This document shows, one piece after another, positions 36,007 through 49,400 of a stretch of DNA of 64,000 nucleotides. Origin of the DNA: Ostrinia nubilalis (taxonomy: Eukaryota; Arthropoda; Insecta; Lepidoptera; Crambidae); NCBI RefSeq assembly GCF_963855985.1, contig NC_087095.1, forward strand, positions 12,844,001-12,908,000, in the 5' to 3' direction. The notes beneath the pieces were generated by a model that ran no database searches, was not told the DNA's origin, and saw only the letters and a program-made list of their open reading frames with translations. The stretch's first letter is position 1. Each line of letters starts with the position of its first letter. Position numbers and translations under genes: made by a program.

Positions 36007-38101
36007 ATATCGATACCTCTGGGCTCAAAGGTCGTAAAGGACAAAGTACGACTTTTCAGGAGAAGCAAAAAACGATTTTTTATTTTTTTATTCGACAATA
36101 ACTTTTTTGTTTTTTGAGCTATTAAAATATGACCTAAGAAGAAAGTGCTTAGAATTCACAGCATTTTCCGAGGAAGTATTGAAAAACTGGACTAGGGCAG
36201 TATTTACCGAGATAGATTTCCTTTACGCCCTCAAAATTACAATAAAAAGACCTTTACGCCCCGCAAATATTCGTCCTAGGCAAGTTACTCAGGGCGTAAG
36301 TCTATTTTTATTTTACAAAACTATAAAACCAAGGTAATAAAGGACAATTTACATAATTTTATAGGTTTTCATAGGTCGTAACGGAACACCCAGGTAAGGT
36401 ATTATGCAAGGGAAAATTGATAATTTAGCTTAAATATTTATTGTTTTATGGTATTTGATATGTACCTAATATACCATTTCTTCACATATTTTTAATGAAT
36501 TATGGTATTATTTAATGAAATAAAATGATTTTTCGTGGCTTCAAAATTTCTTGCACACAATTTATGAAACTATTATTTAAGCAAGCAAAAGTTTTGATAT
36601 CTTCGAACTAGAAGATACCATTTCCGATATAAGAGCGAATTTAGAAAATAAATATTATGACGTTTTTAAATAAATTATTATGAAGTAATGTCTACTTTAC
36701 ACGAAAAGCCGAAACCAATTTAATTTTACTTAATCATTATTATTTTTTCGAAAAACTACAAATGGCGGACTTAATTCCTTAGGGCAGTCTGTCAATTAGT
36801 TGACCTTATGATACTGCAGATAGGATAGAATTATTAAGGACAAACGAAAACCAAACTATAATTATTCTAAATAGATTAAACATTGTTATTCATAATAGCT
36901 TGAAATTGTGTCATTGTACTTGGTACAAAAGTAGAAAGGTTAGGTAAGTAAGATTACAAATAGCAAGTTTTTCATTCCAGTAAAGTACATCCACTTAATT
37001 TGCTCTTACATAATACAGTTTTCAAAAAGCCAATTATTTTTAATATAAAAATATAACTTCGAAAAAAAGTGCATTCACGCTTTTTAGTAAGTCTCAACTG
37101 ACACTATACATATTTTCCCATGTTAAGCGTAAATATTTTTCCTACTAGTTATACTTTATTAGCTGATCCAAATAACTTTAGAAACTATACTTATTTATTA
37201 TAATTGTTACAGTCAAAACTCAAAAGAACGTTAGTCAAAATTACTAGGAAATCATTAAAAATAAATGTAAAGCGTAGCATTTGTGTGATTTATGCATACA
37301 AAACATACATACTTGGTATTAATGACACCTTATGGTACTACAGTAAGGTGACTTCTTTTTCTCATCTAGCTTTTTCATTTTTCAAATTTGTATGATGACT
37401 ATCCTAACTTAATTAGGTAATACGTTATGTTATTTTATAGCATGTTTTCATTTTGTTAGATCATCTTTTAATTATCTTTTACCTGATAAATACCTAGTTT
37501 TGTCAAATATGAGAAATAATAAAAACCATCATTACTTTACCCGATGTGGATAGATGTCATCATTTTTTAATGTACAAATCACATAAACGTTACACGCTAA
37601 AATAGTTTTATTACATATTTTTGACGATTTTTTAGTTCTTTCGTTTGTTCTAAACGCACATACTTAAATACAATAAGAAACGTCTATAAAATTTACCTAC
37701 TCAGTTGTTTTAATATCCTCTCTTTGTAGATTTTAAAAATATTTGTTTAGATAATCTAAGGGCGTAAAGGACAAATTATTTAGACTTTGGTATGAAAATT
37801 TGGGTTGTATAGGACAAAAGATTATACTACATGTACATTATACGCCCAAAAAATTGTGTTTACTTGTTCTTTACTACCATGCTAACTGTACTAAAAAATC
37901 AAATGGTATTTACACCCCAATTTTCACGATGAATTCTGTTTAGCTTATCAAATATGATGGGTCGTAAAGGCACTTTTTTTTAGAATTTCGACAAACTAAA
38001 TATACAGATCGATAGAGAATTAAATTCTGAGTACAACTGTATGAAAAACTCGTTTTCGGTATTTTGTCCTTTACGACCTTTGAGCCCAGAGGTATCGATA
38101 T
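36007..38101. mobile_element. TIR element B (2.10 kb, GYCGTAAAGGAC subterminal repeats)
   Basis: Inverted ends atatcgatacctctgggctc at 36007 and its reverse complement ending at 38101; the match extends through aaaggtcgtaaaggacaaa. The motif gtcgtaaaggac occurs at 36031, 37761 (ggcgtaaaggac), 37961 (partial) and inverted at 38067. Weaker copies are at 36223, 36253, 36336 and 37811. No transposase is visible; the longest frame is about 76 codons. The left interior shares cttttcagg and caaaaaacgattttt with element A. The right ends align with element A over about 130 bp. Non-autonomous; superfamily unknown. Confidence 0.8.
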
Positions 38102-38114
38102 GTAAACATCAGGC

Positions 38115-38246
38115 CTCCCCAACCCGTCTGGTCAGCGTGGGGAGTGTAGGCCAAATCCTCCATTTGACTACGGTAAATTAGAGAGGGTAGTCTTCCCGCA
38201 GTGAATTCTAAATGCATTGATGATGATGATGATGATGATGATGATA
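38115..38246 (+). mobile_element. SINE/LINE tail (ccaacccg...gatgatgat)
   Basis: Contains ccccaacccgtctggtcagc, ggccaaatcctcc, gcagtgaattctaaatgc and then (gat)n. Same type as 23735-23915. Confidence 0.65.
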
Positions 38247-38389
38247 ATGGTATTCCATAAGTTTTACTTAACCAGGATCAAGTGCCTTCAATGTCTTTTG
38301 TGAAATGATAACGATCATAATGATGATTACTGATGACCACCAAGATCTTCTTCTGTAAAGTGAAGATGATTATGATGATGGTACTGATG

Positions 38390-38490
38390 TAGGCCGCTAC
38401 CAACCGGGCAACATGGAAAGCATTGAGGGAGACCTATGTTTAGCAGTGGACGTCCTATGGCTGAGATGATGATAATGATGATGATGACTG
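38390..38490 (+). mobile_element. RTE LINE extreme 3' end
   Basis: The frame reads QAATNRATWKALRETYV, then an in-frame stop, then QWTSYG-stop, then (gat)n. Only the last ~30 codons are present. A plus-strand frame running from it to 38717 is fortuitous. Confidence 0.75.
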
Positions 38491-39432
38491 ATGTAATGAG
38501 TAACCTCTTACTAAATTGTCACCTTGAAATGACCCATCAAAATTGTCGTAATATAACAATTTCAGAACTAACAAAGCGTATAACAGACCCTGCGATCCAT
38601 CAGGCAATTTCCAAAACGCCCAAATGGCACAGCGGCGGTCAACTCCGGCATAATATGTGTTTGTTCTTTGCATTACTAGGGCAAGCCTGGTTGCCCAGCG
38701 GCGGGCCGCCCGATTGACATTCCGCGCCTCACATAATCGCCGGGGATCCGGTAGGGCTGGCTGATGGGTTATCGATACTTTTTGTCGATATATTCCTACA
38801 TCATGGTAGCAAATAGCAGTATACTGTTGGTTACAAAGAGGTTTGCTCAAAGTTTGTTTGCATTCCTTTTGAATTCACTGCTACTGCTGCTGCACCTACC
38901 TGAAGATGCCACGACTTACCGTAGCTAAGACTCAAGAATCGTAGACTTCAACATCGGTTCTGTGGCAAAATTAACAAGTTTAATATACTTACATACAAGA
39001 ACCGAAAACATGTAAGAGTAACACCGGCAATACCTAATTATGGCAATAATGAGAGGCATAAGTTTTGTTTTGCACAATCAGATTTTCAACGTTGACACTA
39101 TGTAGGCAGGTACTTAAAATGTTTCATTATGAATTTTCTAGGTAGGCACTGTCTTAATTATTAAAATACTTCTGTATGTTCGATTTATCGCTACTTTTTA
39201 AACAATATCGATACTTATCAACACTACACCCCTACGTTCCGGCCGGACCGGGCCACCTAATTGTTTGCGGACATGATTTTATCGATGCGACAATGTTTGG
39301 GCCATGTCCGAATTAGGATACTTCACCCGATCCGTTTAATCCGAAGCGTTCATTGTTGTTCTTGAAGATTAGTTGGTGTCAACATCGCTTGAATGACTTT
39401 GGTGCCAAAAGTTTCTGATCAATATTAATTTC
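38491..39432. other. No gene; GC-richer patch at 38570-38770
   Basis: The 38570-38770 patch is clearly less AT-rich than its surroundings, but no domain or repeat is recognised on either strand. The overlapping minus-strand 131-codon frame (38455-38850) has no domain. Confidence 0.35.
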
Positions 39433-39556
39433 TAAGGCTGAGTTGCACCATCTTACTTTGACTGTAAGAAACGTCAAAAATCTGTCAAACTCCATACAAA
39501 AAGCACCGGTTATTGTAATAGTTCCCGTTAAAGTTAGGTGGTGCAACTCAGCCTAA
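39433..39556. mobile_element. MITE, ggctgagttgcaccat family (copy 3)
   Basis: Begins taaggctgagttgcaccatc and ends ggtggtgcaactcagcctaa. The interior has ctccatacaaaaagcaccgg. It is inverted relative to copies 1 and 2. Confidence 0.85.
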
Positions 39557-42500
39557 TTTTTAAGCGATTGCATATAAACAAAAGACAATCGGAACGTGCA
39601 ACGAATTTTAATTAAATTATTTTCAGGTGTTAACTTTTGTCATCTTTATTTAAAGCTCCGGAGAAATAAAGTAGGATAATTTTAGGGTTCCGTAGCCAAG
39701 AACGTCCGCCTAACCAGGCTAACCTAAAAAGGCTGCAGGCCGTTTAAATACAGACAAATACGCTGCCTTTTTTAACCTATTTTGTGCCCCACTACTTATT
39801 TAGTGATTTTTTTGAGCGAAAATTTATTTCGGAGACCCATCAAAACATACGAATCGTGTTCGTAACTACGAGTAAGTATGTTCATGGATTAAAAAAGGCA
39901 ATATTATGTTGTTCGATCTAGTTTGACTATACTTAGAACATAGTTATTTTAAATGCAGTGACAACAAACGCAACTTCTTTGTAGAAAATACTATTATCAG
40001 TTAACAAAGAGCAAACAAAGCTCTAAGCTTGAACGACTACCGTTTTCAAAAGTGCAAAACAAGGCTTAAATTGTTTTTGTTTTTCGTAACCAAGACGATG
40101 TGAATTGTTCGGAGTTTTCGGCAAAGTAGCAGAAAATAATATCAAATTGTTCTTTGTGATTAAATTATTTTGAAGGAATTTTGTAAGCTAAGATTTGGGA
40201 TTTTTAACATCGGTTTGTCTTGAAAAAGTTATGTATCAAAATAATAAATTGTTGCTGAGTCTGTTACAAAACTATTTAGAAAAAGAGTAGGTAGAGAAGG
40301 CCTTAATAAAGTACCTCCTATAGTTCCCGTGGCGTTAGATTTCACACATTACAAGTCTTCCTACAAAATCTATTCCAAGAACACTAATTCCAGTACGTAA
40401 TTACGTCCATAGCATTGTCTTCCAATTTACCTACATAACATCCAATGTTGTACTTACTAATCTCTTAACCCTTTAAATGCAGCGGACAAATGCAATGCAG
40501 CGTCCGTGTCCTTAATCCACGGATGTTGAACAACAAAACTCATTACTTGGCGCTATTTGGGGACTACCTGGCAATTCTGGACTCTGGCCGAGTTTAGGCA
40601 TGAGTTGTAAGCGGAGGCGTAAAGGTTAGTTAACAGCTAGTTAGCTGAAAGTTTGAAGCTGATGGGGCGTGATCTAAAGATATTACGGATGAAATGCTCT
40701 AAAAACAAGTTTAGTTACTGAGATAAAATTTCTACACAATATTATAAAGACGAAAGATTTGATTTTTTGTTTGTACTTATTAGGCTTTGAAACTACAAGA
40801 TTGTCATTTTTTCTGATGAACATAGGTGCACCAAGTCAGCTAGTGCAAACGCGACTCCAAAGATATTTGTTTCTACTTATCTAAAGTAAAATGTTCTAAT
40901 TATCTTTTTCTCTGTTTTTTTTTCAGCGCGTGAAAACAGCCAAAATTGTTTGAAATTGGCGAAAATAAATTGCGTTTAAATTCTTTCTGTTATAATAAAA
41001 GCAACAGCTTAAGTGCCCTGGAGGGAAGTACTCCTTTTGTACTTTTTTAGCGGTTATTGCCGGTTCCGGCCTGTGAGGGTGTCAGTCAAATTGGAGGAAC
41101 AGGACACTTTTCGCCCTCGCCCTCAGTAATTGGGAAGTAGTCCGCCGCTGCGCGAAAACCTCGTAGTCCAGTTATGAGGAGTGCTAGCCGGTTAGAACCA
41201 GAAATAAGTGGTTAAAAGCAGTGTGAACCGGTTTGCTAAGTCCTTAAAAACACCTAAGTTGATATGGTTCGTTTTTCCGTTGTTCTGAAAATAAAATACA
41301 CACCTACATAAACTGTGTAAGAATACTACTTTTGCTTTGTATGAAATACTTATAGTTCATGAATGTCTCATATTTTATTCCTTAATCCCACTGCCTAAAA
41401 CATTCAATATCAAACAGGTTCCGGGGTATGCATTATTATATAAGGGGGCACCTATTAACCTAAAAACTCTTTTAAACTAACATTTACCTGAAGTTAGTCG
41501 CTTCCACCAACTCGTTACTTGGCTTAGAAGATTAGCGAGTGGCTCCAACTTGTTCGGTTTACTGTAAGGATAAGCTAGCTCACTAAAACCCCAACTTTCC
41601 CCACCTTGACTCAGGGAATTTTTAATTATGTCATTAAGCCCGCGTGCGTGCAACTGATTAACTATTTTATCGTTAAAAAGGCACGCTTTGGGTCAACCTT
41701 CAATGAGGGGTTGGGGAGGCCCTTATTAAAAAAGATTGGATTTTGAGTTGCCAAAAATAGGTTGCTACTTTCATTATTATTTTTAAATATCGTCAACTAC
41801 AACGTATTAAAGTATATCGTGAATAATGACACTAATTGTAGTCTCAAAATAATTCCATTTTTTTATACTCTTAGGATGTAAAGATGTCGCCACACACAAA
41901 AATAATGGAGACCGTTTCATAAAAGCAACTGCTGGCATCTGGTGACAAAATATTCGTAGGGCTCCCTTTTCCTCATATTGAACCACTTATCATATTATAC
42001 ATTTTGGGTATACATTTTTTACTTACCGTAATTTCTTACAAGATAACTCTTACAAATGTTTAAAGGAATTTTAATTACGCTCGTATCGATCTTAACTACG
42101 CTTCATCAGATTTATCTGGAATCTTCGCTTAAATTGTTGCAAGATACTGAGAACCTTTCTCTTTTCTACAAGATAATACCTTTACTTTATTATTTTTATA
42201 AGAGATAATCCTTTATTAATTAAAGAAAAACCGATGTCGTCTTATATTTCTTAAGCTTATTTATTCATGCAATTTCGCTGTCGTTTCGTAATCGCATATT
42301 CAAATTCAAGTAAAAATATTTAAAATAATTAACTCCGCACATGTTGGCCAGGTGAATTGTGTGCACCTGCCGCGTTTATCCTTCATCGAGAAACTTAATA
42401 TGGCCAGTTGCGTTTTTTATTTTATTTTTTATTTATTTTCGCAACCCGAGCACTGGGATAGATGAGCCACTTGGTTCGCGCTCCATTGAACATTCGCAGG

Positions 42501-45320
42501 GTTAAGAAGGTATTGTGATGTGACGCAAATTAAATTGTGGGTAGATCGATCGCGCTCAATTGTTTTCTTTGTTTAAAGATGGAAGGGTTGTGGGATTTTG
42601 AGACAAAGCAAACAAGTCGGATTTCGTGGAACTGTGGTATCATGTTCTTTTTATAGGGACGCAACACAATATCTCCGGTGTTGTGTTCCTTTGATTGCAT
42701 CTCTGTCTCTGTGAACTAAGACCTGCGCATTGACATAAAACTTACAAATTGTGAACTTTTTACAATGATATACACAATTTCCATATAAATATTTTACGCT
42801 TGCATTCGTTAGTGTCCATAAACGTCGTTACAACTTTGACGCTTACAGAAACAAAACGCGTTTGCACGAAACTTTGGCGAACAGGGATACATACCTCATT
42901 ATTTCCCAAAACTTCCAAACTTTCAGAGGTGTAAGAATTTCATCGCGTATACAACACTTGTGTTCTTTTACGAAACCTAACGACCTTAGCTTGACGTTTC
43001 TTGTCACTTCGCCCGAATGGCGTCATTTATTTTGAACTCCAAAACTAACTGAGGAAAAACTGCTACGGTAGTTACGTCACGAAACCAAGTTACTCGCGTC
43101 ATGGGACACACTAGCACAAGTTTTAACAAGCGGGATTTGTAGACATTGCCATTAAAAGGTTTTTGTGCGAGGAATTTCAACAATAAGTTTTCTAGAATAG
43201 TAAAATTCGATAGGAACTATGCTGTCAAAATTGGAACAGAATTGTTTCTGTAAGGTGTGCAAAAGAAAATCTGTCTTTGTACAATTGGTACAATCCTAGT
43301 AAATGACAACTACGAACCCCAGCAATCCACAATATTGGCGTGCCACCTTCACAATCAAAATAATAAAAAGGGTCCCCAATTGGACACACGACTCACGAAG
43401 CATACGTGCACGGAAGCCGCTGATAAACAAGGAAGAAAATTGAATAAACAACCGAACTTTTCTGCATCGGCTTGATGAACCAACGCCCCGTATTCCCCAC
43501 GTGTTAGCAAAAGAAAGAGGAAAACTTTCATTTTTACGCCGTCTACGGATTCAATATCGACGGGTCTGAATGAGTTTGGGGTAGAAAATCGTTAATCATC
43601 CCTTTGTTGGATTTTTGTTACGGCTAACTCGTTGCTCGCTTGTTTGGACTCCCATTTTCGTGCAAGTGGGGCTGTTTCTTGACGAATTGTTTTCATACCA
43701 AAACAAGGGATGCCGTGGAAAGTGGGACAGTTCTTACGTGGCTTATTAAAAATATTTTATGTAGCATAAAAGATGGTAGTGAAATTCTTGGGACGGACGA
43801 TGGAAATGAAATCTCAGTGGAATGTGTTGAAGACGTTCAAGTTTTAGCTTACTCGGTGGAGATTGGTGCAATTTAAACAATTATAATACAAGATGTTAGA
43901 TTAAATACTGGTTATTCCACAAATGGTTTGTAGATTTTTTCACTGATAATGAGTTGGAGTTCGCTTCAAATTATGCAAAAATATTAACATAATAGAGGAT
44001 TTTCCTTAACGATAAATATGATACGGTCAGAAAGCTATTTGTAGAACTTTTTATAAATCTAGTGCTCACGTTCTGATTAGATCAGTATTGAAGTAATTGG
44101 CAAGTTCAAGGCAATTAATATTTTATCACTAGCAGCAGACTTTTTTCGTATCAATCATACCATTTATGTCTCCCATAAAGTATTTACGGTATGCATATAG
44201 TACCAAACATGTAAATGGAACATTTAAAAGGCCTGACGTTAGAAAACGATTTCTCTGCGAGCGGATATCGCGAGCTCTCCCCCTTTCTGACGTTACATTT
44301 TCATCCCCCGCTCAATCTCCTGTAGATTACAAGATAAGCTTCTCCTTACTGGCCTATAATCTTGTAGCAGAATCTAGGAACAGCTTTATCATTTTGATTT
44401 TTAAATTATCTTCAGATTTTCTTGAATCTTCGAGATTTTATGCATGTTGTTTTACGAGCAAGAATTTTAATCAGCTTGAATTTAATCTGGCTGCGCGCGT
44501 TTGAACTAAAGATTTGTTTTGAAATTTTCCAGAGAATAGAAGAATATTACCATTAAATCTCATCTAAGATAGTTTTTAAAGCCAATAATAAGCTTTTATT
44601 GAAATCCTGTTATAAATAAAACACATTCCTAGAATGTAAATTGAATATCAATTTCAGCTGAAAAAAGTTTTGAATTCTTGTGATTGGCTGAATTTTTATC
44701 AAAACCAAGCATCAATCAATATATTTTTAATCATTTTGTAAAGTGACATTGAACTTGAACTAAGTGACATTGAAATTTCCTAAAAGTAGTTTACATAAAT
44801 CGACAAAAATAACTTCTCTGAGAAATAATTGTCATACAAATAGAAATAGTAGGTAACGTAAAACACTTAACATAAATTGGGAGGACGTAAAATCTTCATA
44901 TTTCGTTGAATTTCGCTTAAAAACAGTATGCTAATATTAAATATTTGCGTTAAGATTGTGTAGATGCTTCAATGTTTACGAAAATCTATGAAAAAATTTC
45001 TGCGAAAGCTAAACTTGTGGTAGGTATTTACTTATCTTCTTTCAACGTGTGGTGTGGTAGTTGCTATGCGTATAAATATGTAAAATTCGCTATATTTTGC
45101 ATCTCTTTCGGTTAGCGATTACGAAATCGATCTTAACTTTTCTCTTAATTACGTGTAAAATCAAATTAAATAAATCTAGCTTTCGATTCGATTACCAAAC
45201 TTGCTCGCGTTAACCATAAGTCCATGATTAGGTAATCAGTAATAATCTAACGACTGGAACATAACTAACAATACTGTAATGTGAACAAAGTGTTGTCACA
45301 GTAAAAATGGATGCAGTATA
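39557..45320. other. Long AT-rich stretch, no supported exon
   Basis: Nearly 6 kb with no recognised coding sequence or repeat apart from a strong splice-acceptor-like site at about 40905-40925. Short frames (43257-43475, 43640-43876, 44166-44504) show no domain. It is plausibly intron or intergenic DNA. Confidence 0.4.
40896..40970 (+). other. Candidate splice acceptor and short terminal exon
   Basis: A polypyrimidine run (ctttttctctg, ttttttttcag) ends at about 40925. The codons that follow, if joined in phase to residue 150 of the SAM protein, would add about eight residues (RVKTAKIV) and a stop. An aataaa lies about 40 bases further on. This is only suggestive: acceptor-like runs are common in AT-rich DNA and the distance is about 23 kb. 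Confidence 0.15.
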
Positions 45321-45321
45321 T

Positions 45322-45384
45322 CTAAAAAAAACATACCAACCGAATTGAGAACCTCCTCCTTTTGATGAAGTCGGTTAAAAAAGC
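45322..45384. mobile_element. MITE end (gaacctcctcctt...gaagtcggtt)
   Basis: An A-run, then cataccaaccgaattgagaa, cctcctccttttgatg and aagtcggtta. Same terminal block as 15600-15712. Confidence 0.55.
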
Positions 45385-45789
45385 TATTTACTATAACACA
45401 ACACCTACTGGATTGTATCAGCTGAGTGATTATTGCCAATACCTAGATGTCATGTTGATTCCTTTAGCAAATATCTCTGAAACTCGACTTATGACCATGG
45501 GAATAAGGCATATTTTTATACCTATGTTACTTGGAAAGGTTTAATAGCTTTGCATGTATTTTGAGTGCAACGTAATGGAACTTGCGTCTTGTGGTTTAAG
45601 AGTCACGCACGCCAAGGTGCTATTGAGTTTTGTGGTAACATCAACAGTTATCGTATGGCAAGAGATATTTATAGAAATAAATGTTTTCTCTTCATGGAAA
45701 TGGTTCAGAGCTTTTGCTGCTTCAAGTAACTGTCACATAACACATACATAATTATATGTATAAAATAAATCTGCCATATCAGTCTGTTC

Positions 45790-46042
45790 TCGATAGCCGA
45801 GGTCCGAGCCTAGGACCGTGGGGCCCTCAGGCCGCGTCCGTAGTCCCCTCGATCGTGCCCACTAGAGTGAGCCCGCCGTAGGCTAGACTTTGGTCCAACA
45901 CCGCGGTGGGCAACCCTCTAGTTGGGTTCGCCACTGATCGGGCACCTTATGCGCTCGATACGGCCCGATCACGAACGTCCACCCTGCCCGGCGAAGCTGG
46001 AAAAGCTCTTAAAGGTACCAGCGCGCGTCCCTTCAAAAAAAA
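45790..46042 (+). mobile_element. GC-rich insert ending in poly(A), probable retroposon
   Basis: A sharply GC-rich ~240 bp block (for example cctcaggccgcgtccgtag and aacaccgcggtgggcaacc) sits in AT-rich DNA and ends in twelve A residues. This is what a 5'-truncated retroposon looks like. The family is not recognised and no target duplication is clear. The 63-codon frame crossing it has no domain. Confidence 0.45.
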
Positions 46043-46256
46043 AAAACTCAAGAAACAGCTCCTACTGAGCGGATTTCCATGCGTTTTTTACCGATAAATA
46101 GTAATACCGATAAAGATAATTTCTTGAAATTCAGGCGGATGAAACCATTGGCAAACAATAGTCTAGTCCTAATGATCTTATTCGGATTTCGTTTTAAAAT
46201 CTGATTTGATTATCGTTGTTGAAAAACAATTTTAACAATGGCAATATTATCTAAGT

Positions 46257-46416
46257 GGGCAGGCCTCCCACTAGGTGGACCGACGATCTGGTGAAGGTCG
46301 CGGGAAGTACCTGGATTCAAGCGGTGCAGGACCGGTCTTTGTGGAAATCCTTGGGGGAGGCCTTTGTCCAGCAGTGGACGTCTTTCGGCTGAAACGACGA
46401 CGACGACGAATATTAT
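46257..46416 (+). mobile_element. RTE LINE 3' end, frame intact
   Basis: Open frame VGRPPTRWTDDLVKVAGS, then TWIQAVQDRSLWKSLGEAF, VQQWTSFG and a stop, followed by (acg)n. It is the cleanest RTE C-terminus in the window together with 50028-50161, but only about 45 codons remain. Confidence 0.85.
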
Positions 46417-49400
46417 CTAAATAGTGTAGTTAATATTATACAGAAGTAAACTTACTTTTCTCACCTGTACTGTGACTAAAATATGAATAAAGCATTGCTG
46501 CAATTGAAAGCACGCGATTCTATAATAAGCTTTGTCCAACGGGCGGAAGATTAGGAATTTCTGTTCTGATAAACCTCGTCAAATGGATTTGTTATCAAAA
46601 ACCCGTAGTGCGGTGTTTTCAACACAAATCGATAAATTACCCTAATGAGAAAGGAAATCATCGTAATTATGGAAACCTGAAAATTGTGGTGTTGCTGAAA
46701 TATTGAAATGCCTCCAGCAATGAAGAATCCTGTGTGGTTCTATGGCTGGATTTGGACTCTTTTGACTCAAGTTTGGGTATAAATCTCAGGTCGAACAGAC
46801 AAATATACAAATCACCTATGTACAGATGACAGCACAATCAGCTAAAAACTGTGGTATCTTATTCAGTTCTGATAGGAGCGATTTTGCAATAAAAACGTAT
46901 AGTGGCAGTAACTTTCTATGCCGCCAAAGATTGCATATTTAACATGCAAAGATTCCACCAAATTTGATGGGTTAAATATCACCGTGCACAGAACACAAAA
47001 CAAATATAAACTAATTAAAAATGCTAAAACAACGTTGGGACAATGTTTGTGAATAATTAGTTGACAAATAAGATCGTAGGTTATCGTCCCCTAGTTGACA
47101 CAGCGGCCGAAATCAGTGCCGAACAAATAATACAATGCTTCCGATACCGCTTGGTGAATCGCGTGAAATTATAAGATGCAGCGATTTGAAAATGTTAAAC
47201 TATACTTTTACACTTGAAAAAGCGTCAAATTCCATTTTTACTGTGGTAAAATTATTCTGACAGAAACTGTCCACAAAATAAAAATAATATTTTTGAGTCA
47301 TATTCGACTCACGCACGTGGCAGGGAATGGTTAATTTCCCTAAGTTTTGAATATTTAATTCAGTGAAAGGATTTTTCTATGAACAATGATTGAGCTTTAA
47401 TCGCATCTTAACCCATTCTGAACTGTTTTACACGGGTTGTGTCATTTTAGTATTTTAAATCGCTATCTCTTACATCTTAACCTACCGTTCATCTAGCGCA
47501 ACTGTGTCAACATTGTAGAGATAATTCGAATACTCAATGAGGAATGTGTTTTCTTATCTGAAGGTAGGGCCGATCGGCGCTTTGACGAACTTACTAACCG
47601 TATAATTAGAAACATTCCGATTTGAATGGTAGGGTTGACCACATTTTTTGTTCGAATCTAATTCTAATTGATTTTCGAATTGGTGAAAATCGGGTTACTA
47701 TCTTTTTTGACGCTGTTGCTCTCAATGTACACTAAATTGATATTTACCAAGAACTAAACCTTGATATTAGTTAAATTTTTACATTTATTAAGGCTAAATG
47801 CGCTGAAATAATTGTTAAGATTTAATATTGGTTTTGAACAGATTTAATTTAACTACAACTCACTGGTGAGTACTGGTGACTGTTAATGTCAGTTGGACAA
47901 TGGCTTCATGAATAAGAAACGTACCGTTACCTTTATCTATTATCATTTATTCAGTGGCCATCAATATGTGCTGTCAAAAATCCAAATATAGAAGGATTTA
48001 TTACTATCACGTTAACCTTTTCTGTTTGGGTATGTTTACTTGTACCTAATTAATTATGGTTGACTAAACATCAATGATTAAACTATCTCCACTACCTTCT
48101 TCGAAAATTAAACCATAATATACTCGTGAATCTCGTCGCCAAATTTAGTACTAAAACAAACATAATTATCACGAAACTGGACTAATAATATAATATTATT
48201 ATAGTCCTAAATTAACGGAAAACTAATACAATTACGCGGCGTGTATGATAACCGGGTCGTTGACCTTTGGCGGTCACTTCAAAGCTTTTACAATGGGCGC
48301 CCGCATCCGGTCGTGTTCACTTTTCTTGTTTCGCGAAAGATTAAAATTCAACGAAGCTAACAAAAACTAGACTAGGTTTAAATACTGTAGAATGGCTATT
48401 TTGGAAGGATTTAGCAGAGAAATAAGAAGCACGGGATTGAATGTTTGAAATTAGTTGTCTATTGTTAACCCGTTCGCTGTACACAAGTACATGTATCACA
48501 TTCGATTGACGTGACATCTACAGCTTAACCTAATCAAAGAAGGATAAGTGAGTTAAAGAGAGAACGTAGAACAGGGAATCTACTTATAAAATCTAATACA
48601 AGTACCTACAAATTGTATAAAACAGCTGAAAAGGTCGAGCAGAATAAAATTTGACCTCGACTCGACTAGAAGTCATATTATTTGCAAGTTTTTGGGAAGG
48701 TCAATGTCAATGTAGTCAATGTACGCAACCGACTTTTTTTGTAACTGATATACCTATTATTCAGTCTGTAGTTTTCGTTTGTTTTATTAGATGATACACG
48801 CAAAACAAAATCTATGCGAAAAAGGCAGTCTTTTTCTTTAATAAGCTTCAGTATATTTTGTCAACCCTAAATTACTAGGAATCGGTATCATAACCAGTGC
48901 GGCAGATTGGCTAAAAGGTGCTGTATTTTTTCAAATATCCCAGAATTTTTTTATTTGTAAATATGTCTTAATATAGCACGTTTAGGGTCCAATTTCGAAT
49001 GCTTTCAAATAGGCCAACTTAGTCCGTTACCTCACGCGATGCGGACATAAACATCGCAAAGTATACCATGCTTGGAACACCATATTTTCTAATAGACCAA
49101 CGCATATTTCCTTTTTAATGGTCAAAGTTTTGCAACAAGTATGTTGGAACTAAAGTTTAGTTAATTCGTTACGATTTAAGGACAAAGTATGTGTATGAAG
49201 GGGTTTATGGAGCGCACTTTACTTTGTAAATGTAAAATGTTTTTTTCAAGACCGTGAGTCGTGAGAAAGAAGTGACGTGTGAAGGGTTAATTAAGTACGT
49301 AATAAAATGTGGAATTTTTTTCAAGTTTATACTATCGTAAAAATGTAATCTTTTTCGGATGTTAGAGTTTATTATATTTTAACTGCTTATTACATAAACT

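Noticed and set aside
38455..38850. 131-codon minus-strand frame
   Set aside because: Partly antisense to an RTE tail with a (gat)n run; no domain.
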